64,000 nt of DNA from Haemonchus contortus (lineage: Eukaryota > Nematoda > Chromadorea > Rhabditida > Trichostrongylidae), in the NCBI GenBank assembly GCA_000469685.2, contig LS997567.1:5039374-5103373 (forward strand). The letters are read 5' to 3'. Made by a program: the position numbers and the translations under genes. Shown one piece after another: positions 24,301 through 34,429 of this stretch (position 1 is the first letter of the stretch; each line of letters starts with the position of its first letter). The notes below the pieces were generated by a model, which was given only the letters and a program-made list of their open reading frames with translations, ran no database searches and was not told the DNA's origin.

Positions 24301-27300
24301 CGTGTAAGAGTAAATACTTCATACCTGGGCCAATTCTCCTAAGGTGCGCGGTCGTGAAGGAAAAAACCCCCTGAAAATAATCCACAGCACCCTCCTCTAA
24401 ATTTTCAGATGAAAGATGTACTTGTAATTCAACTTACCACAAGATTTCCTCGTTTCCTGTTTGAGCCATCTCTAGGAAATAGCTGAGGTGCTGTTCGCGG
24501 CTACATTGCACCAAATACGCGTCAAACCTCGACTTGTAGTAACCTGAATTCCAGTGAGATTACTGTATGAATTGGAATCCGTACTGGGCTCACATACAAG
24601 CGGAACTCAGGCTTGCCATTTTGGTATTTCGTAGTATTATACAAAACTCGAGTGATACTAAGGTAGCATTTTGATGTCATGCTGAATGACCCTACTTGTT
24701 CAGGCTTAGGTTTACTATTCTGGTAATATATAGCTGTAGCTCCAGTGGTTTTACGGTAGTACCTTAAATACATATGAGATTTGTTATTCAGGCAACTGAT
24801 TGCATGAAGTCCTAGTAATTTTGCGGTAATATTTTTAATCTGTTATGAAACTACGACCCCATGAGGCTTATGCTTGCTATTCTGGCACTGGAATAAAACC
24901 GTACTCGTTTCACGGTAGTACTTTTAATGCGCACTGGGTCTACGTGGAGAACGTCCGTTGCGCGCGTTCGTCGAAAGTAGGTCACCCCGCCCACTTCGCG
25001 CGCGGCGCACCATACTGAGGTCTCGGGCTGACCCTACAGTACCACCAAGTGTCAGTGGAGCGAATGATTTTCATTTGTCTGTGTTATCTTCTCTTGAACT
25101 GACTGCCGTGGACCAAGCGCAAATCGTATGCCCCACTGACAACCGCGACATCCGTCAAGTATCGCGGCTGACCCGTCGCGTGCGACGGCTGCGGCGTGAC
25201 CTAGTTTCGACGGACGCGCGCAACGAAGCGCACCCGGGTCTACGTACCTCCGCAACGAAGCGCACTCGGGTCTACGTACCTGCTTACAACTGGGCTTGCT
25301 AGTCTGTACTGCCTAGTATGGAGCTGTAGCGGTTTTACCGTGGAACTTTGAATCCGTACTGAATTTGCGTACTTTTGAGGCTCAGGCTTGATACTCTAGT
25401 AACGTGTAACGCAAAGCTACAGTGATTTTACGGTAGGACTGTGAATCCACGCTGCATTCACGGACCTGTGAAGCTTAGGCTCCATCTTCTAGTACTGCTT
25501 AGTATGAAGTTTCAGTTGTTTTACGGTCGGACTTCGGATTCATACTGTTTTTACGTCCTCCGCCGGTTTTACTTTACTGTAGCACCTTGAATCTGTACTG
25601 TATTTACGTACCTGTTAGCCTTAGGCTTGTTATTCTTGTACTTTGATTGTTCCCGTAAACGGTTCGTTGCTCAGCTAAGCCGTGTACTTTAGCAGTTGTT
25701 TTGCAAAGGGCATAAGCCCTGCGTACGTCCGACCTGTTGACTGCCGCTGTGCAGTTTTATCGATAACATCCTGCAATCCAGTAATGTAGTTATTCATATC
25801 CAGTAATCCTGCAAAGTCTTCCCTAATTCGAACCAACTCAGCTGTTCAAAGGTCGAATGTAGTTCTCGTAGACCGAAAAACACTGCCATGTGATAAATGT
25901 GTTTGTTTTCCATGTGACCACACGTATTTGGCACAGTGCCCAACTGCTGGTTGGCAATTTGCCAACGCGTGTGTGGCATCGTCGGCACACTCCCCCCACC
26001 ATGAACTATTTCGCCGTCTGCGCGCCATTCTATTGTAAGCAATACGCAAAAACACATTTGTCAGTTTGCGAAACGAGGAAACCCGTCTACTTCGAATTCT
26101 ACTTGTTAGTATAGCTTTTGTATTCTCCAGTAGACATTTATGAGCGTCCTTGTCGTCACGGATGTTGCTTGACCTCCTTTCGATGTTTGTAAATACTCCG
26201 TCGTAGTCGTTTTTCGGAAATGTTGTCTATGAATGGACCTTCTTTCTAAAGTTGTAACGAAGGAGTTTCAGACAGTATGGACCAGAATTATTTGAGTGAA
26301 TTTGATAGCGTTTCGATAGTCGATGACGCTAAACCAAGTGCTGACCTAAGCATGAATAAAGAAATTGAGCGTAACCAACCTCCACCGCCCCAGAAGAAGA
26401 AGCGAACTCAACAGCCAAAGTAAGTAAATGTGATGTTTTGATCGTGCTAGGGGATCAGTCTGTGGCGTATTGGTAGGTTTTTAAGTAGTAAGTGCTTGAA
26501 GTTGCTTCTAAGCTTCTAAGCTTTTGACCTGATTTTCAAGTTCATTATTTTTTTTCTTTTTTAAATTATATTTTAAGTTTTCAAAAGTCATGTTGGTTGA
26601 AGTTGTGTGTCAGTTTAATGCTATCGCAAAGTCAGCGATATGTTTGCCGATGTTTTCAGAAGGAAAGCTGCAGCGGATAGATTTCGCCGTGAGATGGAGT
26701 ATATTGGTGTTTCACTGAACAACATCATTCCTACCACGGTGGGTTTACATGAATTTCATTGCTTTTTATATGTATATTATTTATTGTTTATGTTAAGTTG
26801 ACGATGTTTGTTCACGTACATTTATTCTTTTTTAATATTAACTTTGTATGGAAGCTTTAGAGAACCCACAGAATAGTGAATGTCATCTTTTTGACGTGGA
26901 GCCAGTCATTTAAGATTTCACAATTTATTAAGTAATGTTTTGGTATAAGATGTTTAACCATTTTGTGGTACCATCCTTCTCAAAAAGGAAAGATTCTGGA
27001 TGATGCACTTCGAGAGAGTGAGCCTATTAAGGTTGCGGCAGCGCTTTTACTTTTTGGAGGGTCAAACCCACAGCTGTTGATGAATGTCGTCGGCTTGGTT
27101 ATTCGGAGTAATCCCTTTTGAGTAGGCCTGGGCACAATTGCTTACTCATACTTACCGGTTTGGCAGAATGTATCGAGATTGAGCTCCCTTTTGTTTAGAT
27201 CAAAGCAGGGTACCGTTACTTCAAGAGGGTTTTCGAAGGGGGTCCTTTTATTGTGGTGTATTTTTCCATTCGAAATTGCTCAGACTTTATGTGCGGTCAT

Positions 27301-30300
27301 TTTTGAGGACGAATCCCCTGATATTCCGAAATAAATAGTTAAGTCTTGTCATGCTGTCGTGTTAACTACTTTCATTACTGCAATGCAACCCTCAGTCTAA
27401 GCTGCTCTTGCTATGCAGAAACAGAAAGTGGATATCCCTTAAAGTGTTTTTAGGCTTGCATTTCTTTTCAGTTCCTATTGTTCTATTCGGCAGTGGCTTA
27501 TTTCTTTACTTCAATAGGCAGTGTACAATTTAATAACCATTTCATAATTATTAACAGACTCCTCATTTAGCTGATATATACTGGCTCTTTCGTTCTGATG
27601 ATTTGGTCTTCTTACTCGTAATCTCCCAAACATTAGTCTCCCGTAGCTGCAATCTCCCCTGTTGTTATCAGGTTTAACAAAACATCCCTCGATCTCGAAA
27701 ATCTCCAGCATAAGGTTGACTCTCGTAGGATCCTATCGTCTGACAATCCACAAGGATACTTTTAAGTAAGCTTCCACCGTCTGGGTACCATGTGGCCTTC
27801 TGTCTCACATCCTATCGTCTTGCAATGATCAAACCTGTATGACTTAATTGTAGTACATTTAGCGCTGCTAACTACTTGTCAATCGGGAAGCTGTTCAAAG
27901 CGGCTTCATCACGTAAAAGGGTAATACCCAGTTGTTTAGTATGGGTAGGGAATTATGTAAGTTCCAAAAGGCTGGGGAAATGGGACACCAAAGTAAGCAA
28001 TTAGTGATCCTCACTTAGTATATAACTCCTAATTATGTAGTTTTCAAACAGCTGGCCACTATGAATACTGACTCCTTGGTATTCACCCCCTCTTTCACTG
28101 CAGGCAAGATTGATGGTCCAGGGTGTGGTTTGGTATACAGGTATAGAAACTAAAGATTCATTTTACGATAATGAGTAACCTTTCTGTGTCCAAATTTTTG
28201 TGTTTTACGTAATAGTGAGCAGATCAGTGCCACTCAGTGGATGAGAAGCCAACACAAAGAATCGTCCTCATTCAAAAGCTGTGCGACCTGTTGAAGGGTT
28301 ACTTAGGGTAGACATGGGACTTTTATTGTTTTACTTAACAAACTTTGTGTGCCACATAACTTTGAGGGGCACATTGCTTCGAGCCGCATGGTTGATAATC
28401 AGCGACTTTGTTTATCAATGTATACCGTTGTAGAATTTTGATCTCGAAACCCTGTTAAATGTGCCTGTTGAACTCGAAATCAGTCCGATTATACTTGTGT
28501 TCGATGCTTCAGTTAGATTATTTGTAGCAGTTGCCAAGTTTATGTCAACTTTTTTATCTCAGAAAGCTTGGAGATGCCTGTTGGAAAGTTCTCTGTAAAC
28601 TATTCAGTGTTTTATTCGGTTTTCTAGTGTTTACATGATCGTGAAACTATGAGATAGCACCGAAAAAAGTTGTTAGATTTGTGAAAATTTTAAATTGAAG
28701 GGTCGTAAACATAGCAGTGGTTTTTAATTTTTTGGTTTTAGCTGAAGCAAGCCGCTGTGGACAGTTCGAGTTCGTCGTCAAGCGACGACGGACAACGACG
28801 CAGTAAGAAGAAAGCTGTTAAGTAGGTTACTTTTTTTTGTTTAATGTTCATTCACGATGTAACGTCAGTGGGCGCATTCATACAATCAATTAATTTTATA
28901 CATGTACTCTCTTAGCGCTCTTTGTTGTCGTACGGAGTCCCTGAAAGCGGCTCACATAAGTTTTTCGCTGTATCGTTCTTCTCTAATCTAAAAAGCCTAA
29001 TCCTTGTCTATCCCTTGGCAGAGTTTTTCTACACTGTACAGACGATATGAGTTACTGTATAAATCTACTTATATGGCGGTCTCGCTTTAGATTCATTAAT
29101 GTGTAGTGAGTATGTTTTCATATGATCCAAGGAAAATTACTTGAACATCAAGTGTTTCGTTCTGGGACGCCCTCAATCAGCATATGTAATGTCTTCCAGG
29201 CGTATCACCCCGAACGTGCGGCGTACGCCAGTGCATGTACAAACGGTGGCTGAAGGAAGATCGAGGCGCACCGTGAAAAAGGTAAGTAATTTGCGCGTTA
29301 TATTCCGTTTCTATTTACTGTAAGAGTAAAACATGGCTGATCAAGTAGAATGCGAACTCAAATCCATCATTCCTTTCAATTTTTATTTCGTTTCATTGTG
29401 TGTTCCTTTTTCAGGTGGATTACAAGTTCTCCGAGTTCGATTCTGTCATTAAAGAGGCGTGTAGGTTGAATGAATCGCCCCCTCCTCCCGACACCATGAA
29501 AGGTTGGTAGAAACTGCGGTTCTGTTCAAGTGTTGCTGCTTGTGGTTCATTTACCTAGTCATCTCTTCGGTTATTGAAAATACACACTAAATTGTTATCT
29601 CATTTCAGAGGTCGCTCGCCCTCAGGGTGGTGCTGGGAGAGGGAAAGATATGGCAAATATTATTGAAGCTCAAAAACAACGGGAAGATGGTACTCCAAGG
29701 TCAGTTTGTTTCGTTTTAATTTTCGTGTTCTACCATAAGGCGTTTTAAAGGACCCATTGCATCTCCGATCACCTGCCAATGAGGTGTAAATCTAATTTGT
29801 CCGAACTATTCCAGAGTTTCTGCTGGAGCACCACCCCGTCATATGCCCAAACATCGCCGTAGATTGAACGATTTGAATGTCAACGATGAGTCAGATTCGG
29901 ATACTGATGAGTATAAGGCGAACGAGTAAGTATGAAGCTTACTATTGAATATCTCAATGTCTTAGGCTTTGGAGTAATTAAATTATTTTGAAGGTCTGAT
30001 GAAGAAGCTGCTGAAGAAGATGCCCAATCCTCTTCGGATTACGTGCCGTCGGAAAGTGAGCTTCGTAAGGAGAGGTAAGGGACAACAAGCTCTGGTTTAT
30101 TTAGCCTTTTTCTCGCGATGATTACTTTTTACGTTGTTATCGGAACCGTGTGAAAATTGAATTACTTTTGGAAATTGTACTGCTTACTCGTATTGTTACA
30201 GAGCTGGCGGAGGAGGGCGCATTTCGCTGAAGCCGACTCAGAGTGATGAAGATTTCGTAGTTTCGGGATCCGACGATAGCTACGTAGGGCCAAGGCGTAA

Positions 30301-32997
30301 AAAACGCAAGGTTAAGGAAAAATCACGCAAACGTGGACGATGGTGAGCTCAGGCTACTCTTCATAGTGTTCTATAATCCTGTAACGGTGGTAGTATCGTA
30401 GCCAATATTTTTCTTAGGTTTCATACAAAAATTTCAGGCAGTCAGACAGTGAATCAGAAGAGGAGGACGAGGAGGAGGATGAAACGTATTCGGATGATTC
30501 CGCAAAGAGGAAAAGGAAAGGCAAGAAACGGGTCGAACCATCGAGTGAAGAGTCAAATGATGAACTTGATGACGACTTGGAAATGGATGAAGAGGATAGT
30601 GATGCTCCTCGTACCCGTACAGGAAGGTCAGTCTCGTGTTATTTTGTCATGTTTTTTACGCCAAATAAGTTTAGGCATGAGAAAAATAAGTTCAGTTTCC
30701 TTTATTTCCTGCCATTTGATTTTAGTTTTCCGTATTAGAGTAAATTGTTGGTATTGGGGGGTGCTTGTCAATTAAGTTTTCTGAAAAATCTGACTTGAAC
30801 GTTCATTTCTTAAGAAGCCACCTAGTTTTTGGAGTCCTTCTTCACTCACCAGTAATTTCAGTAACTTTCGAGTTTTGTAAACTTTTTGTTTCAGTGGAAG
30901 CATCTCAATAACTCAAAATTTAGGCCACTTCGGAAAGCTGTGGTTAAGTCGAAGAAAGCATTGCTTGAAGACAGCGATGATGATGGTGAAAGCAGTGGAG
31001 AAGAGGATGCGGAAATTGGCGAGCCAGGACAGCAGAAAGACGCACCACCAGTGACTAAAGGCAAAAAACGAAAAGCTGTGTACGTGGCGCATTATTTTTA
31101 TCTCATACCTTCTTCACTGGCTGTGTTTTGCAATGTGTTGGGCTTCACATCTCGCCTTCATGTTTTCGGGTTTTCAGTTCCGATTCCGAATCGGATGTTT
31201 TCGTGCCTGACGAAGATGCTGAAAATGACGATGAGGATGATGAAGAAATAGAGGAAGACGAAGAAACGTCGCGTGAAACGGCTGCCCCTGCAAAGACGGC
31301 AGTCCCTGCAAAGACGGCAGCCCCTGCAATGACGGCAGCCCCTGTTACTAAAGAGAATAACACCGAGGAGTCAGAGGACAGCGAAAATGATTTGGGTGAG
31401 ATTTTGTGAACATATTCTCACTTTTGAGAGTTTTTTATCCCATAAAGTTTTTTTCAAACGTGATTCCAATCGTTTTTTTTCAGAACTGAAACCTAAGCCG
31501 AAAAAGTTGAAGATGGATGCTAAACCGGATGAGACGTCCAATGCCAAACCATTCGATGTCAATCCACCCGAAGTCGCTAAACCACCGGAAGTCACCAAAC
31601 CCGCTGAAGCCGCCAAACCCCTTCAAGTCACCAAACCACCTGAAGTCACCAAACCATCCGAAGTAGCCAAGCCAGCTGAAGTCGCCAAACCACCAGTCAA
31701 AACACCTGAAGTGGTTGTTTGCATTCTGATTCGTAAGAATTCTCTGTAAGTAAAGTTTTTATTTTCAGAATAGTGTTACGCAGGGCGAGGAGAAGCCAAA
31801 GCCCATACCTGCCGCCCCACCTCCGACATCCACACCAAAGACGACCGCTGAACCGGCAGAAGTGAAACCGAATATAACTAAGACTGTTCCATCTTCGTCT
31901 TCTCCGACAGTTACACCTTCCCCTGCAGCTGTTGTCACCACCACTGAAGAGAAACCTCGAGTAGCCGCCAAGGTTCAAACACCAACACCACCGAATCCTT
32001 ACGTGGCTACAACGATCACAACAGCAACAAAAGTGCCAGTAGCTGAAGCACCTCCGTCGGCACCGACGACGGTCCGACCTCAAGCCGTCCCTCCTGCAGC
32101 GCCCACTCCTCCATATGCAGCTGGTGACAGAAGCGCGAATGTGTAAGCGTTTGGTTTTAATTCACTTTATCTTTTATTGCCTTCTCGGTTCATATTTTCT
32201 TTTCCTCCTCAGTGACAAAGAGTTTCATATTTAGATACCTTCATTTTTTCACGTTTTCATCTACGTTCATTTTCAGTAATTTAACACCGCTCGTACCGAA
32301 TCCTTATGCGAACGCTACTCCATTGTCACAGATGCCTTATTGTGCAGGTAAGTAGCTCGTAGAGGGAAAGGTTCAAACACGTTGTTGCTTCGGTCATTTA
32401 CCGGTTTTGTTTTAGGCCCACAAGCTGCTATGCCGTATGCCGTAGCCAATCCATACATGCCGTATCCACCGAATGCGCCTCCTTTTCCACCAGGACCGCC
32501 GCCGATGGGTCATCCTCATATTGGTTACATACCAGGAGTGGTACCGAATCCATACGGACAGCAGTCAAGGTAACATTGTCAGAGATCACTATAGAATCTT
32601 GAAATGTTCCCTGAAAACATCAGTTTCTGGGTTTGGTCGCCTTATGTGCATCACAATGGACTTTACCCTGAACCGGTACGGAACGTGCCTACCGAAGTTC
32701 TACAAATGTCAAAAGGTCCGGAGATCGGGTGGTGGGTTGTCAAACGCCCTGGATAAAAAAGCGGTCCATCCGTGCGGATCCGGGTAATTGGTGTCAGACT
32801 CGTCTGGGAGAGTACAAGTTTTGACTTGTACGTCGGTTGGCCACGGCAAGTCGTATAATGAGTGCGGGAGCGCATTTCAAAATTGGGTTGGGACGCCAAA
32901 AGGATATCCTTTGATTTTTGTAATAATAAAAGTTTTAAATTCATTTTTCAGCATGCCACCTTCGAAGAGTGGTACTCGTGACCTTCGTACATTGTGA
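18387..32997 (+). CDS. rsf-1: Remodeling and spacing factor 1 (RSF1) homologue, complete
   Basis: RSF1 is the histone-binding partner of the ISWI ATPase SNF2H in nucleosome assembly and spacing. Thirty-four exons join without a break (4284 bases, 1427 residues; human RSF1 is about 1441): 18387-18482, 18804-18902, 18991-19257, 19557-19662, 19729-19791, 19858-20002, 20076-20172, 20240-20400, 20877-20964, 21028-21123, 21196-21327, 21382-21531, 21609-21730, 21795-21861, 21913-21987, 22113-22174, 23975-24097, 26276-26419, 26660-26738, 28742-28821, 29200-29281, 29415-29502, 29609-29699, 29815-29925, 29994-30074, 30202-30342, 30438-30626, 30924-31079, 31178-31395, 31484-31713, 31769-32142, 32277-32347, 32416-32569, 32952-32997. 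Domains in order: N-terminal RSF1 region (155-374), PHD finger (577-621), GVSLNNIIP motif (714-722), GRGKD motif (817-821), RRRLNDL (852-858), acidic blocks and a proline-rich tail (about 1137-1412). Three acceptors are AAG instead of the usual pyrimidine-CAG. Confidence 0.93.
19477..19495 (+). repeat. Poly-G run of 19
   Basis: Homopolymer in RSF1 intron 3; its length may be inexact because of sequencing. Confidence 0.8.
19557..20964 (+). CDS. rsf-1: RSF1-like gene, exons 4-9: conserved N-terminal domain
   Basis: Residues 155-374. The order of conserved phrases matches vertebrate RSF1: DPDFAVICSFINKFF, then FGQLENMFTTLEDG, KELVDLHLKLLRR, LRTLCELQLDHNLRLRES, DKNGLAYYCQID and LRLYTTEQDDESGYSWTLVA. 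This is the WHIM-like region of ISWI-partner proteins. Six exons separated by introns of 65-475 bases. Confidence 0.93.
21913..24097 (+). CDS. rsf-1: RSF1-like gene, exons 15-17: PHD zinc finger
   Basis: The three exons encode a complete Cys4-His-Cys3 finger: C577, C580, C592, C595, H600, C603, C618 and C621. Core phrases are LLLCDNCDDAWHTTCLKPPL and GGKWYCPKC. All eight zinc ligands are present with normal spacing, so the finger should fold. The following CEHGMLIE and a lysine-rich helix also match RSF1. An intron of 1.8 kb (22175-23974), carrying a SINE, splits the finger. Confidence 0.95.
22588..22862 (-). mobile_element. tRNA-derived SINE, best-preserved copy
   Basis: On the minus strand it reads an A-box-like ggtggtgtagtggcaagtgg and a B-box-like ggttcgagtcccgg. 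A conserved body follows, with taccagac..ctgggaggataaaa, cattgtataggccacata and gattctgaatgggaatcgag. The end is cagacgggattgattaacgcc with no poly(A). Relatives lie at 4450, 7795, 11605, 32750, 42129, 42960 and 57010. It is in RSF1 intron 16. Confidence 0.8.
24530..25660 (+). repeat. Degenerate tandem repeat, unit about 96 bp, in RSF1 intron 17
   Basis: Repeating landmarks are ggttttacggtagtact, gaatccgtactg and gcttaggcttgctattct, recurring roughly every 95-100 bases (near 24607, 24703, 24866, 25284, 25381 and 25476). Around eight units are visible. The array is interrupted by a GC-rich MITE at 24956-25223. Confidence 0.65.
24956..25223. mobile_element. 268-bp GC-rich MITE with 29-bp inverted ends
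   Basis: The left end gttgcgcgcgttcgtcgaaa and the inverted right end gttgcgcgcgtccgtcgaaa both continue as .taggtcac, giving 29-bp terminal inverted repeats with two mismatches. It sits inside the tandem repeat of RSF1 intron 17. Just right of it a short duplication (cgcaacgaagcgcac.cgggt) occurs twice. No clear target duplication was found. Confidence 0.75.
26276..26738 (+). CDS. rsf-1: RSF1-like gene, exons 18-19: linker and GVSLNNIIP motif
   Basis: Exon 18 needs the acceptor gacag (ending 26275), not the preceding tttcag, to stay in frame. Exon 19 carries RREMEYIGVSLNNIIP, the counterpart of the conserved post-PHD motif in vertebrate RSF1. An in-frame ATG at 26277 follows a 2.2-kb intron, so an alternative start is conceivable but unsupported. 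Confidence 0.88.
26739..28741 (+). other. RSF1 intron 19, nothing recognised
   Basis: A 2.0-kb AT-rich intron. No exon, known repeat or RNA gene could be supported in it. Confidence 0.5.
29415..30342 (+). CDS. rsf-1: RSF1-like gene, exons 22-26: GRGKD and RRRLNDL region
   Basis: Conserved landmarks in RSF1 order are KFSEFDSVIKEA, GGAGRGKDMANIIEAQ, HRRRLNDLNVNDESDSD and SDEDFVVSGSDDSY. These lie in acidic sequence, as expected of a histone-binding protein. Confidence 0.92.
30924..32569 (+). CDS. rsf-1: RSF1-like gene, exons 28-33: acidic blocks and proline-rich repeat tail
   Basis: Exons 28-29 are Asp/Glu-rich. Exon 29 contains a six-residue repeat (APAKTA-like, four copies). Exon 30 contains about eight copies of a six-residue repeat (PPEVAK/PPEVTK/PSEVAK). 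Exons 31-33 are Pro/Thr/Ala-rich and then Pro/Tyr-rich (NPYMPYPPNAPPFPPGPPP). This low-complexity tail is not a feature I associate with vertebrate RSF1. Confidence 0.85.
32750..32905 (+). mobile_element. tRNA-derived SINE, 5'-truncated, in the last RSF1 intron
   Basis: Carries the SINE body (gtcagactcgtctgggagag, gacttgtacgtcggttggcc) and a tail with gcgggagcgcat and gacgccaaaag; the A and B boxes are missing. Confidence 0.6.
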
Positions 32998-33148
32998 GTT
33001 ACTACACTGTACTTACCGTTTTCGGTAGTATATCATTCGCAAGCGGAAGGATTTCGTGTTTGAAAGCGCTTCGTAATACGGATATATCTATGGTCAGATC
33101 TATGACGCAAACATTCTTAGTCAAAAGTTATGCATGATGTATACTTCG

Positions 33149-33154
33149 AATAAA
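33149..33154 (+). terminator. Poly(A) signal of the RSF1-like gene
   Basis: AATAAA lies 152 bases after the stop codon, the first perfect signal downstream. Confidence 0.6.
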
Positions 33155-33859
33155 CTCAACCATCTACTGTAATTATGAAAATCTTTCGTTTTGATTTAAT
33201 TTTATTTTTTCCTTTTTTTTTGATTAATTCAATCTGTGATACGGTTTTTGAGAGTGTGCATTTGTGAGCGGTTGAACCCGTTTGTTCATGTCCCGTTTAC
33301 CCCATATGTTTTTTGAACTTTTTCTTTCAAAATACATGTAGGTAAACGGTGTGTTTAGTTGACATTTTATCGTCACTGCGTGTTTTTTTTTTGAATGTTT
33401 TCTTCTGTTCAATATGTTTTTTTTGCCTCATTTTTGTTCTTTTTTCCTTCTACTCATCTCAATTTATCATCACAGTTTTCATCTGATCGTTTTATCGAAT
33501 CCGCAAACCAAGCCATTGATGTTTTCTGTTTAATGGGTGTGATACTCGTATGCACAAGATACTCATTGATTTAGAGCACTTCGTTGTTGTTCAAATCCGT
33601 TCGTTTTTTTTTCTTTGATTCACGATGGTGCGCATATATCGTCTTCTTCATTGTATCCGAATCATCCCGTTTATCCATTATATTTCCCATACTGTCTGGT
33701 TTCTGTTTCTACATGTTTCGGGGCATTATTGGTCAGCCCAAATGAATCATTATAACGGGATTATTGTTGTGAACACACTGATAGATCAATGGCATTGAAT
33801 AATTGAAACTCGAAATTCGAAAAAAAAATCTGGGAACTATTGGTGATAGGAACGCCTGT
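33155..33859. other. Region 3' of RSF1, nothing recognised
   Basis: T-rich sequence with no credible exon or shared repeat. Confidence 0.5.
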
Positions 33860-33866
33860 CGTCCCG

Positions 33867-34103
33867 TTAACTATCGATTTCCTTGAGTCCTGCCAGTAAC
33901 GCCCCCTCTCGTACGTGTCGCGAGCGAGTCTGAGTCGTCGACAGGATGGCCTTCGCTTGACAGACACGGAACACAATATTCCTCTCGTTAACTTTTATGA
34001 AAAATGACCATCGCACTGTCAGCCGTTCGGGTGTTTGGTTGATGTCCCGAGGTGCCCGGTCAGTAACCACCCTGGTCCAATGGTCATCATAAAATTGCAT
34101 TGC
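33867..34103 (-). pseudogene. RTE-type non-LTR retrotransposon, C-terminal remnant
   Basis: The minus-strand frame reads DDHWTRVVTDRAPRDINQTP, then RWSFFIKVNERN. After a frameshift it continues with an LARD-like phrase and GRYWQDSRKSI. This is the order of the C-terminal segment of nematode RTE endonuclease/reverse transcriptase proteins (WTRAV.DW.PRD.KRT..RPPTRW, then ARDR..W..YWRPLE). The upstream catalytic domains are absent, so it is a dead fragment. Confidence 0.7.
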
Positions 34104-34429
34104 ATGTTCGGCTTATGATTAATGATAAGAGAGTAGTCGTAGGGCTTTGGATATTGGAAAAGCTTTTACCAAGCAATTGCTGTGGCAAAACTTTGTTTCA
34201 GGGACATTCAGTAGTGTTCCCATGAGTAATGCGCTTCTTTTTGTCAAATTATTTGCTGTGTGGGGCACTTTCATGGTTGTGCGAATGTTTACATCTGACG
34301 TCTTGTGGTAAACTTCCTTCCTCCACCCACTTCTGTAGGGAAGAATGGACAGTAGACTGACTGAGCTGACTTCCCAAAGGAAATGGGCAATCAATTTACA
34401 GAAAATAAGCAGTCAGTACTGTGATTTTA

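Noticed and set aside
30890..31079. Use of the earlier tttcag acceptor (30894) for RSF1 exon 28
   Set aside because: It also stays open, but in a frame that loses the acidic composition and does not match the phase needed by exon 29.
31697..32083. 128-codon minus-strand ORF rich in Arg, Cys and Gly
   Set aside because: Exact antisense shadow of the proline-rich RSF1 exon 31.
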